From Lachnospiraceae bacterium (GTDB lineage Bacteria; Bacillota; Clostridia; Lachnospirales; Lachnospiraceae), in the NCBI GenBank assembly GCA_017477005.1, contig JAFUXY010000078.1, positions 1-5,583 on the forward strand: a stretch of DNA of 5,583 nucleotides. The letters are read 5' to 3'. A program made the translations under genes and the position numbers. Shown here in pieces: positions 1 to 5,583 of the stretch. Position 1 is the first letter of the stretch. Each line of letters opens with the position of its first letter. The notes under the pieces are model-generated. The model saw only the letters and a program-made list of their open reading frames with translations, was not told the origin of the DNA and did no database searches.

Positions 1-338
1 CCCTGCGCCCTTGGATGAATCCGCTTCATCGTGGGTCCCTTGTTGGCGTAGCATTCCGCAATGTAGAGGTTGTCTCTACGCATACCGTTGTTGTTCTCCG
101 CATTCGCGATCGCCGAACGCAGCAGCTTCAAGATCAGCTCAGAGGCATGTCTTGGGTTGTACAGCAAAATACTCTCTGCAGTGTTCACATCCTTGCCGCG
201 GATCGCGTCCAACACAAAGCAAGCCTTTGTCGTAGACACTCTCGCGTAGGACAACTTCGCAGACGGGCGAAGCTTCCGCTCCTCCCTCGTTCTCTCGTTT
301 CTTTCTCTCTTTATCTGACTTCTATGTCCTTTTGACAT
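1..338 (-). CDS. rplV: Large-subunit ribosomal protein L22, N-terminal 112 codons (3' end outside window)
   Basis: L22 is a 50S protein that binds 23S rRNA; its long beta-hairpin lines the peptide exit tunnel near the macrolide site. I translated this frame by hand. The protein starts MSKGHRSQIKRERN and continues with the family landmarks RPSAKLSYARVS, LDAIRGKDV, SAIANAENNNGM and GPTMKRIHPRAQG. The last is the ascending arm of the tunnel hairpin, so the window cuts the gene at the loop and only the hairpin return and final strand are missing. The ATG at 338 is chosen because AAAGGAG (345-351) lies 6 nt upstream. It follows rpsS by 52 nt, as in other S10 operons. Residues 14-23 (NERTREERKL) make the basic N-terminal extension look slightly longer than in relatives I recall. 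Identification is firm. Confidence 0.96.
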   Translation of the reverse strand, partial: MSKGHRSQIKRERNERTREERKLRPSAKLSYARVSTTKACFVLDAIRGKDVNTAESILLYNPRHASELILKLLRSAIANAENNNGMRRDNLYIAECYANKGPTMKRIHPRAQ

Positions 339-344
339 TGCAGG

Positions 345-351
345 CTCCTTT
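345..351 (-). promoter_or_regulatory. Ribosome binding site of rplV
   Basis: The minus strand reads AAAGGAG here, 6 nt before the ATG at 338. It decides the L22 start. Another ATG at 358 is out of frame and opens only a 15-codon reading frame. Confidence 0.8.
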
Positions 352-390
352 CAAACATTTTGAAATATTCCTATATTTTTCCTGCGTTTT

Positions 391-672
391 CTACCTCGCT
401 CCACTCTTCCTATCATCCTTGCTATGTCCGCGATAGGTCCTGGTCTGCACGAACTCCCCGAGCTTGTGCCCCACCATATCTTCTGTGACATACACCGGCA
501 CATGCCTTCTGCCGTCATGCACCGCAAATGTCAGTCCTACAAACTGCGGAAAAATCGTGGAACGTCTGGACCACGTACGAATGACCGATTTCTCGCCGGA
601 AGCGTTCATCGCATCCACCTTTTTCAGCAAACTCTTGTCCGCGAACGGACCCTTTTTTAATGAACGACCCAT
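391..672 (-). CDS. rpsS: Small-subunit ribosomal protein S19
   Basis: S19 sits in the head of the 30S subunit, where it pairs with S13 and contacts 16S rRNA near the A-site tRNA. The 93-residue product matches the usual 91-93. Visible landmarks are RSLKKGPF at residues 3-10, the core [20 protein letters not shown] (33-52), [22 protein letters not shown] (53-74) and the C-terminal TRTYRGH (78-83 region) followed by a charged tail [10 protein letters not shown]. The start ATG at 672 has TAGGAGGT (677-684) 4 nt upstream. The gene begins 15 nt after the rplB stop, so the Shine-Dalgarno site lies right beside the previous stop codon, which favours translational coupling. It ends with TAG. No oddities are seen. 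Confidence 0.98.
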   Translation of the reverse strand: MGRSLKKGPFADKSLLKKVDAMNASGEKSVIRTWSRRSTIFPQFVGLTFAVHDGRRHVPVYVTEDMVGHKLGEFVQTRTYRGHSKDDRKSGAR

Positions 673-687
673 GAAAACCTCCTACCT

Positions 688-1530
688 TTATTTCAAACCG
701 CGTCCGTCTCTGCGACGTACGATCAGCTTGTTGGATTTCTTGTGCTTCTTTCTCGTCTTCAGACCCAGCGCAGGCTTGCCCCACGGAGTCGAAGGACCCG
801 GACGTCCGATCGGTGCCCGTCCTTCACCACCGCCGTGCGGATGGTCGTTCGGGTTCATTGCAGAACCACGGACAGTCGGGCGGATACCCATATGGCGTTT
901 GCGTCCGGCCTTTCCGATCTTGATCAGATTGTGGTCGCCGTTGCCCATACGTCCGATCGTCGCGCGGCAGATAATCTGCACCATACGCATTTCGCCGGAC
1001 GGAAGACGCAGCGTCGCGTACTTTCCTTCCTTCGCCATCAACGGGGCGCTGTTCCCGGCTGCGCGTACCATCTGGCCACCTCTGCCCGGATACAGTTCGA
1101 TGTTGTGGATCAAGGTACCAACCGGGATATTCTCAAGCGGCAGGCAGTTCCCTACGCGGATTTCCGCTTCAGGACCACTCATCACTGTCATGCCGTCTGT
1201 CAAACCTTCCGGCGCCAAAATATAACTCTTTTCGCCGTCCTCATACTGGATCAGCGCAATATTGGCTGTGCGGTTCGGATCGTATTCGATGCCGATCACC
1301 TCCGCAGGTATGCCGTCCTTGCGGCGCTTGAAATCAATCAGGAGATAATGCCGACTCTCACCGCCGCCTCTGTGACGGGTCGTGATCTTTCCCTGATTGT
1401 TTCGTCCGGCGTGCTTCTTCAAAGGACGAAGCAACGATTTCTCCGGCTTTTTCTTGGTAATCTCCGAAAAATCGGAACCAGTCATGTTCCGCCGGCTCGG
1501 AGTATATGGTTTGTATGTTTTAATACCCAT
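688..1530 (-). CDS. rplB: Large-subunit ribosomal protein L2
   Basis: L2 is a primary 23S rRNA-binding protein needed for subunit association and for an active peptidyl-transferase centre. The product is 280 residues, close to the usual 275-280. It shows the N-terminal block [12 protein letters not shown] (6-17), the RNA-binding OB-fold segment around [16 protein letters not shown] (42-57), [13 protein letters not shown] (81-93), and the C-terminal block [19 protein letters not shown] (220-238). The histidines in that last block (230 and 232) cover the position of the functionally critical His229 of E. coli. A basic tail [17 protein letters not shown] follows. The ATG at 1530 is preceded by a GGAG site around 1535-1540. 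It lies 18 nt after rplW and 15 nt before rpsS. Confidence 0.98.
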   Translation of the reverse strand: MGIKTYKPYTPSRRNMTGSDFSEITKKKPEKSLLRPLKKHAGRNNQGKITTRHRGGGESRHYLLIDFKRRKDGIPAEVIGIEYDPNRTANIALIQYEDGEKSYILAPEGLTDGMTVMSGPEAEIRVGNCLPLENIPVGTLIHNIELYPGRGGQMVRAAGNSAPLMAKEGKYATLRLPSGEMRMVQIICRATIGRMGNGDHNLIKIGKAGRKRHMGIRPTVRGSAMNPNDHPHGGGEGRAPIGRPGPSTPWGKPALGLKTRKKHKKSNKLIVRRRDGRGLK

Positions 1531-1548
1531 TTTGCTCTCCTCTCTTCA

Positions 1549-1848
1549 TCAAAGTCCGGCGAAAATCTCGATCTGTTCGGAATCCTCAGTCAGCTGGACG
1601 ATCGCCTTTTTGCTCTTCGCCGTGCGTCCCACCGTCATCCCTCTGCGTTTTTTCTTGCCGGGAATGTTCATCGTGTTGACGCGGCTGACGATCGCGCCTT
1701 CGAACATCTTCTCTACGGCTTCCTTGATCATCTGCTTGTTCGCCTCCGGGTGTACGAGGAACGTGTACTTGCCTTCCGCCATCAACCGCATACTTTTTTC
1801 TGTAACCACCGGCTTCTGGATGACGTCATAATACATAATCCGTGCCAT
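1549..1848 (-). CDS. rplW: Large-subunit ribosomal protein L23
   Basis: L23 sits at the exit of the peptide tunnel and is the docking site for trigger factor and SRP. The product is 99 residues, normal for bacteria. Residues 13-18 (PVVTEK) contain Glu17, which lines up with the E. coli Glu18 used for chaperone docking. EANKQMIKEAVEKMFEG (35-51) and VNTMN followed by the basic loop GKKKRRG (64-70) are typical, as is the end KKAIVQL...IEIF. The start ATG at 1848 shares one base with the TAA stop of rplD (TAATG), and its GAGGAGGTG site (1857-1865) lies inside the end of rplD. This arrangement implies translational coupling of L23 to L4. A second ATG at codon 5 is less likely, because the first ATG has the better spacing (8 nt). 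Confidence 0.98.
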   Translation of the reverse strand: MARIMYYDVIQKPVVTEKSMRLMAEGKYTFLVHPEANKQMIKEAVEKMFEGAIVSRVNTMNIPGKKKRRGMTVGRTAKSKKAIVQLTEDSEQIEIFAGL

Positions 1849-2468
1849 TATACATACACCTCCTCTATCTTCTTCAGAGAGTCTCTTGTCAAAACCAGTG
1901 TCTGATACTTCAGGATATCATACACATTGATCTCGTTTGTCTGCGCCGTCTTGACCTTCGGGATGTTCCGTGCGCTCAAAATCACATTTTGATCCACATC
2001 TCCCAAGATAAACAGTGCTTTATTCAGTCCCAACGCACCCATCATCTGTGCGAAATTCTTCGTCTTGATCTCGTCAAACTTCAGATCATCGAGTACCACG
2101 AGTTTTTCGTCCTGCACCCTGGAAGACAGCGCGCATTTCAAAGCCGCACGTTTTTCTTTTTTGTTGATCTTTTGGGAGTAATCCCTTGGCGTCGGAGCGA
2201 ACACCATGCCGCCGCCCTTCCATTGAGGCGCACGGGTCGAACCCTGCCTTGCATGTCCGGTTCCCTTCTGCCTCCACGGTTTCTTGCCGCCACCGGAAAC
2301 TTCAGAACGGGTCTTCGCCTTCTGCGTACCCTGGCGAGCATTTGCGAGCTGAGCTACTACCACGCGGTGGAGCAAATGTTCTTTGACCTCCACGCCGAAA
2401 ATGCTGTCGGAAAGCTCGACTGTCCCGACCTCATTTCCTTTCATATCATACACAGCTACCTGAGCCAT
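1848..2468 (-). CDS. rplD: Large-subunit ribosomal protein L4
   Basis: L4 is an early-assembling 50S protein whose extended loop reaches the peptide tunnel; in E. coli it also represses its own operon by binding the S10 leader. The 206-residue product is of normal length. The diagnostic loop is seen at about residues 44-97: ARQGTQKAKTRSEVSGGGKKPWRQKGTGHARQG is split here as ARQGTQKAKTRSEVSGGG then KKPWRQKGTGHARQG, followed by GGGMVFAPTPRDYS. The C-terminal globular part carries VVLDDLKFDEIKTK and LILGDVD-like FILGDVDQNV, then ARNIPKV and VYDILKY. The ATG at 2468 has GGAGG (2476-2480) 7 nt upstream. It follows rplC by 65 nt and overlaps rplW by one base. Whether L4 regulates this operon cannot be told from sequence. 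Confidence 0.98.
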   Translation of the reverse strand: MAQVAVYDMKGNEVGTVELSDSIFGVEVKEHLLHRVVVAQLANARQGTQKAKTRSEVSGGGKKPWRQKGTGHARQGSTRAPQWKGGGMVFAPTPRDYSQKINKKEKRAALKCALSSRVQDEKLVVLDDLKFDEIKTKNFAQMMGALGLNKALFILGDVDQNVILSARNIPKVKTAQTNEINVYDILKYQTLVLTRDSLKKIEEVYV

Positions 2469-2533
2469 TGTTCATCCTCCTATATCTCAAACCGTTTCAC
2501 AGCCACCCCGTCCGAGGAGCTGACTCTTTCCTT

Positions 2534-3217
2534 TTATTTGGTTCGCTTGACGCTCTCTTTAATGGTAATCAAAGACTTCTTTGCGCCAGGCACCGAACCT
2601 TTGATCAAAAGCAGGTTCTTTTCCGCATCTACCCGTACCACCGACAGATTTTGAACCGTCACACGTACCGAACCCATATGTCCGGGCATGCCTTTTCCTT
2701 TGAACACGCGGCTCGGAGAGGAGCAGGCTCCGTTGGAACCCTGATGGCGATGGAATTTCGAACCGTGGGTCATCGGACCTCTGTGCTGTCCGAGACGCTT
2801 GATCGCGCCCTGGAAGCCTTTTCCCTTGGAGATACCTACCACGTCAACGCGGTCGCCGTTCTCAAAAATGTCTGCCTTGATCTCCTGCGCCAGCTGAAAC
2901 TCGGAGCTGTTTTCTAAACGAAATTCCCGCAGGAAACGCTTGGGCTCTACGCCAGCCTTGTCGAAATGACCTTTCATCGGCTTGTTCACACCATGACGAT
3001 GTACCACGGTCTTGCGTCCTGCTGCATCCTTTTTCTTCTCCTTGACGGGCTTCGTTCCAAATCCTACCTGAATTGCCTCGTAACCATCGTTTTCCACGGT
3101 CTTGACCTGCGTTACTACGCAAGGCCCCGCTTCCAACACTGTGACCGGCACGAGAACCCCGTCCTCATTAAAAATCTGGGTCATGCCCAGCTTGGTTGCC
3201 AGTATTGCCTTTTTCAT
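2534..3217 (-). CDS. rplC: Large-subunit ribosomal protein L3
   Basis: L3 is one of the first proteins to assemble on 23S rRNA; a long internal finger reaches towards the peptidyl-transferase centre. The product is 227 residues, longer than the common 205-215. It begins [16 protein letters not shown], and has the finger region [14 protein letters not shown] (128-141), [20 protein letters not shown] (151-170) and [13 protein letters not shown] (171-183), then the C-terminal strand [16 protein letters not shown]. The extra length appears to come from a Lys-rich segment at about residues 55-77 ([19 protein letters not shown]) between VGFG and NKPMKGHF. The ATG at 3217 is preceded by TAAAGGAGGC (3221-3230). 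The gap from rpsJ is 87 nt, the largest in the operon, and contains an imperfect inverted repeat. Confidence 0.98.
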   Translation of the reverse strand: MKKAILATKLGMTQIFNEDGVLVPVTVLEAGPCVVTQVKTVENDGYEAIQVGFGTKPVKEKKKDAAGRKTVVHRHGVNKPMKGHFDKAGVEPKRFLREFRLENSSEFQLAQEIKADIFENGDRVDVVGISKGKGFQGAIKRLGQHRGPMTHGSKFHRHQGSNGACSSPSRVFKGKGMPGHMGSVRVTVQNLSVVRVDAEKNLLLIKGSVPGAKKSLITIKESVKRTK

Positions 3218-3235
3218 ATTGCCTCCTTTAAAGCG

Positions 3236-3265
3236 GAGCGTGCAAAAAAACCTCTTCGCATGCTC
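3236..3265 (-). repeat. Imperfect inverted repeat in the rpsJ-rplC gap
   Basis: On the minus strand GAGCATGC (3258-3265) and GCACGCTC (3236-3243) can pair as an 8-bp stem with one A-C mismatch, with a 14-nt loop containing seven T residues. It lies 5 nt upstream of the rplC Shine-Dalgarno site. The T-run is in the loop and not after the stem, so this is not a normal intrinsic terminator. It might affect L3 translation or mRNA processing, or be chance. Confidence 0.3.
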
Positions 3266-3304
3266 TTAAAAAGTGTAGTCAAACTCTATTGCCTGTTTCT
3301 ATCT

Positions 3305-3625
3305 CTATTTCCTCTTCATCTTGATGTCGATGTACACACCGGCAGGCATTTCGAGTCTCGACAGCGCATCTACGATCTTCTGCGTCGGTGTCAGAATATC
3401 GATCAGGCGCTTGTGCGTCCTCTGTTCGAACTGCTCCCTCGAATCCTTGTACTTGTGTACAGCGCGAAGAATCGTCACTACTTCTTTCCTGGTCGGCAGC
3501 GGTACCGGCCCGCTCACCTCTGAGCCGTTTCTGCGCACGGTCTCAATGATCTTCTGTGCGGATGAATCGACAAGCGTATGATCATACGCCTTCAGAGTGA
3601 TCCGCATAACCTGTTGTGATGCCAT
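3305..3625 (-). CDS. rpsJ: Small-subunit ribosomal protein S10 (NusE), first gene of the operon
   Basis: S10 is part of the 30S head and, as NusE, joins NusB in transcription antitermination complexes. The product of 106 residues is close to the usual 102-105. It carries [21 protein letters not shown], the [10 protein letters not shown] block, the signature [23 protein letters not shown], and the end [18 protein letters not shown]. The frame is open upstream to a TTG at 3646, but the strong AAAAAGGAGG site (3631-3640) lies inside that extension and is spaced 5 nt from the ATG at 3625, so ATG 3625 is the start. The gene is first in the operon, about 80 nt downstream of the predicted transcription start, and no elongation-factor gene precedes it. 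Confidence 0.98.
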   Translation of the reverse strand: MASQQVMRITLKAYDHTLVDSSAQKIIETVRRNGSEVSGPVPLPTRKEVVTILRAVHKYKDSREQFEQRTHKRLIDILTPTQKIVDALSRLEMPAGVYIDIKMKRK

Positions 3626-3708
3626 TCTATCCTCCTTTTTGAACAATACACGCTTCCGGGTGTGTCCTACTATTCACGTACCCAAACGTCAGCGGTTCAC
3701 ACAGTAGC
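3626..3708 (-). promoter_or_regulatory. Predicted S10 operon leader with possible alternative pairings
   Basis: From the predicted start near 3708 to the rpsJ ATG the transcript has a leader of about 83 nt. A hairpin ACACAC/GCGTGT (3660-3665 with 3648-3653, one mismatch, loop CCGGAA) ends 7 nt before the Shine-Dalgarno site. The same CACAC (3660-3664) could instead pair with an upstream GTGTG (3698-3702). A 5-bp stem CTACT/AGTAG (3703-3707 with 3667-3671) can enclose a small ACGT/ACGT hairpin (3676-3689). S10 operons are autoregulated by L4 through a leader in E. coli; this leader is much shorter and I do not recognise it as a known family. The stems are short and unproven. Confidence 0.35.
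3631..3640 (-). promoter_or_regulatory. Ribosome binding site of rpsJ
   Basis: The minus strand reads AAAAAGGAGG, 5 nt before ATG 3625. It settles the S10 start, because the in-frame TTG at 3646 lies upstream of this site and has no site of its own nearby. Confidence 0.85.
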
Positions 3709-3714
3709 CGTAAT

Positions 3715-3743
3715 AATATAGCAAAAAACCCTTGCTAATGCAA
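3715..3743 (-). promoter_or_regulatory. Sigma-A-type promoter of the S10 operon
   Basis: On the minus strand TTGCAT (3738-3743) serves as the -35 box and TATATT (3715-3720) as the -10 box, separated by exactly 17 nt. The -10 box matches TATAAT at five of six positions and is preceded by TGC (3721-3723), an extended -10 motif that can compensate for the weak -35 (three of six matches to TTGACA). Transcription would begin near 3708. It is the only good promoter seen between the ATPase gene and rpsJ. The -35 box lies within the terminator hairpin of the preceding gene. Confidence 0.7.
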
Positions 3744-3752
3744 GAGTTTTTT
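3723..3752 (-). terminator. Intrinsic terminator after the P-type ATPase gene
   Basis: The minus strand holds a 13-bp stem with a 4-nt loop (ATTA): AAAAAACTCTTGC pairs with GCAAGGGTTTTTT, with a single T-G wobble. The run of six T residues at 3723-3728 forms the U-tract, and the six A residues at 3747-3752 make it partly symmetric. It starts about 70 nt after the ATPase stop. On the plus strand the wobble becomes a C-A mismatch, so termination in that direction should be weaker, and no plus-strand gene needs it here. The GC core is short (7 bp), so some read-through into rpsJ is possible. Confidence 0.7.
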
Positions 3753-3821
3753 CTGGAAAATGGGAGAATTTTTTCAAAGGTTGTTTTTCAAACCAAGCAC
3801 TTTCAAAACCTAGAAGCCAGC

Positions 3822-5583
3822 TCAACGAATCCGACCGCTCCGCATCGCATTCAAAATCGCCAGCATCGCGACCCCTACGTCTGCGAACACCGCCGCCCAC
3901 ATAGAAGCGGCCCCCGCCGCACCGAGCGCCAAAACGACCAGCTTGACTCCAATCGCAAAGACTATATTCTCCCGCACGATCCTTGTCGTCTTTTTTGCGA
4001 TCCGTATGATCTGCGGTATCTTTCTCAAATCGTCGTGCATCAGCACGATATCTGCCGCTGCGATCGCCGCGTCAGAACCCATCGCTCCCATCGCAATCCC
4101 CACATCCGACCGCATCAGCACCGGCGCATCGTTGATGCCGTCTCCGACAAACGCCGTGCTTCCCCGCCGGGCCATTACCTGTTCCAAGTATGCGACCTTG
4201 TCCTGCGGAAGAAGCGCCGCCCGGTATTCATCGCAGCCGACTGCTTCCGCCACCTTTCTCGCGGCCGCGTCCCGATCGCCTGTCAGCATCACTACCGTCC
4301 TTATGCCAGCCTTTTTAAGCACGGCAATCGCTTCCCCTGCATCCTCTCTCGGCTCGTCTCCCAACAGGATTGCGCCCAACAGCACGCCCGACAACGCCAC
4401 AAACACCGCCACATTTTCCGAAGTCGATTCAGCCAAAACCTCTACGCCCGAAACGCCCTCTTCCTCCAACAATCTTGCGTTTCCTACCAAAAGCTTCTGT
4501 GTTTCGCCTTCTTTTTGAACCGTGCAGGAAACGCCCCGTCCGGGGATCTCCCGAACCTCTTGCACTGTAGAAAGGTAATCCGCCGCTTCGCTGAGCGCCC
4601 GGGCAATCGGATGGTTTGAGAATTGCTCCGCCCCCGCCGCCAACGCCAGAATCTCCGCTATATTATAGGAAGAATCCTGGGACGGGATTACCTCTAGCAC
4701 ATCAAACACGCCCTTAGTCACCGTACCGGTTTTGTCAAACGCCACCGCGCGTACCCTCGCAAGCGCTTCCAGATAATTGCCGCCTTTGACCAATACGCCG
4801 ATTTTCGAACCCGCCGCAATGCCACAGAAGAACCCGAGCGGCACAGAGATCACGAGCGCGCAAGGGCAGGACACGATCAGAAAGACGCAGGCTCTCCGGA
4901 TCCATTCCGCCGGAGACGCCCCCAAAAACAGCGGTGGAAACAACGCCAGAATCGCCGCCAAAATCGTCACAACCGGGGTATAATACCTGGCAAAGCGGGT
5001 AATAAAATTCTCCAGCCGCGCTTTTTTCTCACTCGCATTCTCAACCAGGTCGAGGATCACCGCAACCGTTGAGTCCTCATAAGCCTTTGTCACCCGCACT
5101 CGCAGGGTACCCTGTCCATTGATGCAACCGCTCAGCACCTCATCCCCCGCTGATTTGGAAGAGAGCGCGCTTTCACCTGTCAGCGCGGACGTATCCAAAA
5201 ATGAATTCCCCTCTACGACTACGCCGTCGAGCGGAATTTTCTCACCCGGTTTGATCACCAGGATGTCCCCGGGCTCTACCTCTTCCGGATCCATTTCCTC
5301 CAAGGCGCCGTCTTTTTCCACCCAGGCGACCTCCGGCGCCAACTCCATCATCTGAGCAATCGAAGACCGACTCCGCTCCACCGCCAAATCCTGAAAAAAC
5401 TCACCGATCTGATAAAACAACATCACGGCCAGCCCTTCCGAATATTCGCCGATACCAAAGGCCGCAATCGTCGCAATGGCCATCAGAAAGTTTTCGTCAA
5501 AAACCTGCCCGTTTCGGATATTTTTGAACGCCTTCCGCAGAACATCCTCACTAATAATAAAATACGGAATCAGAAAGGCGACA
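3822..5583 (-). CDS. Heavy-metal-translocating P-type ATPase, Zn/Cd/Pb subgroup (CadA/ZntA-like), 5' end outside window
   Basis: This membrane pump uses ATP to export soft divalent metals. At least 587 codons are visible; the frame stays open to the window edge. The ATG at 5483 is internal: the 33 codons before it read VAFLIPYF...GQVFDENFL, typical P1B sequence. Counting from that Met: TGES of the actuator domain (102-105), membrane metal site CPC (206-208; 4860-4868), phosphorylation motif DKTGT with Asp250 (4722-4736), the P1B-specific His-Pro pair (291-292), TGDR (401-404) and GDGINDAP (447-454). Near the C-terminus Lys514 and Asp535 are 21 residues apart, the same spacing as Lys693 and Asp714 of E. 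coli ZntA, which points to Zn/Cd/Pb and not Cu. The N-terminal metal-binding part and first membrane helix are not visible. All catalytic residues are intact. It has its own terminator and is probably not cotranscribed with rpsJ by design. Confidence 0.95.
   Translation of the reverse strand, partial: VAFLIPYFIISEDVLRKAFKNIRNGQVFDENFLMAIATIAAFGIGEYSEGLAVMLFYQIGEFFQDLAVERSRSSIAQMMELAPEVAWVEKDGALEEMDPEEVEPGDILVIKPGEKIPLDGVVVEGNSFLDTSALTGESALSSKSAGDEVLSGCINGQGTLRVRVTKAYEDSTVAVILDLVENASEKKARLENFITRFARYYTPVVTILAAILALFPPLFLGASPAEWIRRACVFLIVSCPCALVISVPLGFFCGIAAGSKIGVLVKGGNYLEALARVRAVAFDKTGTVTKGVFDVLEVIPSQDSSYNIAEILALAAGAEQFSNHPIARALSEAADYLSTVQEVREIPGRGVSCTVQKEGETQKLLVGNARLLEEEGVSGVEVLAESTSENVAVFVALSGVLLGAILLGDEPREDAGEAIAVLKKAGIRTVVMLTGDRDAAARKVAEAVGCDEYRAALLPQDKVAYLEQVMARRGSTAFVGDGINDAPVLMRSDVGIAMGAMGSDAAIAAADIVLMHDDLRKIPQIIRIAKKTTRIVRENIVFAIGVKLVVLALGAAGAASMWAAVFADVGVAMLAILNAMRSGRIR

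Noticed and set aside
310..358. A 15-codon reading frame starting at ATG 358 before rplV, as a possible leader peptide
   Set aside because: It is out of frame with L22, has only a weak AGGA upstream and overlaps the rplV start. No regulatory pattern such as repeated residues is visible.
464..1225. A 253-codon open frame on the plus strand across rpsS and rplB
   Set aside because: It is antisense to two conserved ribosomal genes and shows no family resemblance.
742..1905. A 387-codon open frame on the plus strand
   Set aside because: It lies antisense to rplB and rplW, both unmistakable conserved genes. Its translation shows no recognisable domain and it has no clear ribosome binding site. 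It is a by-product of codon usage in the real genes.
2469..2533. A possible CAGC/GCTG hairpin in the rplC-rplD gap
   Set aside because: Only four continuous base pairs with irregular interior pairing and no T-run. It is not distinguishable from chance.
3626..3646. A TTG start at 3646 giving S10 seven extra residues
   Set aside because: The strong Shine-Dalgarno site lies within that extension and is correctly spaced for ATG 3625; the sequence from MASQQ fits the family length.
3732..4619. A 295-codon open frame on the plus strand antisense to the ATPase
   Set aside because: The protein is rich in His, Arg and Cys with no recognisable fold, it begins inside the terminator hairpin, and the minus-strand ATPase fully explains the region.
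3822..5483. ATG at 5483 as the true start of the ATPase
   Set aside because: The 33 codons upstream in the same frame encode typical P1B sequence including GQVFDENFL, and a pump starting here would lack essential membrane helices.
1..5583. Mobile elements, CRISPR arrays, tRNA or rRNA genes, or a hidden new gene system
   Set aside because: No long direct or inverted terminal repeats, spaced repeat array, tRNA-like cloverleaf or rRNA sequence was seen, and coding sequence of known families fills almost the entire window.

Overview
The window is a ribosomal-protein operon, read entirely on the minus strand, preceded by a metal-transporting P-type ATPase gene. In transcription order, from high to low coordinates, it holds: the 3' part of a Zn/Cd/Pb-type P1B ATPase (start outside the window); a short non-coding stretch with an intrinsic terminator and a sigma-A-type promoter; then rpsJ (S10), rplC (L3), rplD (L4), rplW (L23), rplB (L2), rpsS (S19) and the first 112 codons of rplV (L22), which runs off the left edge. 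This is the canonical bacterial S10 order.

The organism is most likely a clostridial Firmicute, probably of the Lachnospiraceae type. This is inferred from strong GGAGG Shine-Dalgarno sites before nearly every gene, the wording of the S10, L22 and L23 proteins (for example the S10 C-terminus [10 protein letters not shown] and the L22 start with KGHRSQIKRERN), and moderate GC content. No database search was possible, so the family-level guess is tentative.

Region by region: 3822-5583 is the ATPase; 3626-3821 is intergenic, with the terminator hairpin at 3723-3752, the promoter at 3715-3743 and a leader of about 80 nt; 1-3625 is the tightly packed ribosomal operon. Gaps within it are 87 nt (S10-L3), 65 nt (L3-L4), a 1-nt TAATG overlap (L4-L23), 18 nt (L23-L2), 15 nt (L2-S19) and 52 nt (S19-L22). 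No intergenic stretch exceeds 300 nt.

The operon products are five large-subunit and two small-subunit proteins; S10 is also known as a transcription antitermination factor (NusE). The ATPase is a membrane metal exporter with no evident functional tie to the ribosome. The most distinctive sequence feature is the shared DNA between the ATPase terminator and the S10 promoter: the -35 hexamer lies in the terminator hairpin and the U-tract is the promoter spacer. I found no mobile element, CRISPR array, tRNA or rRNA, and no convincing undescribed multi-gene system.
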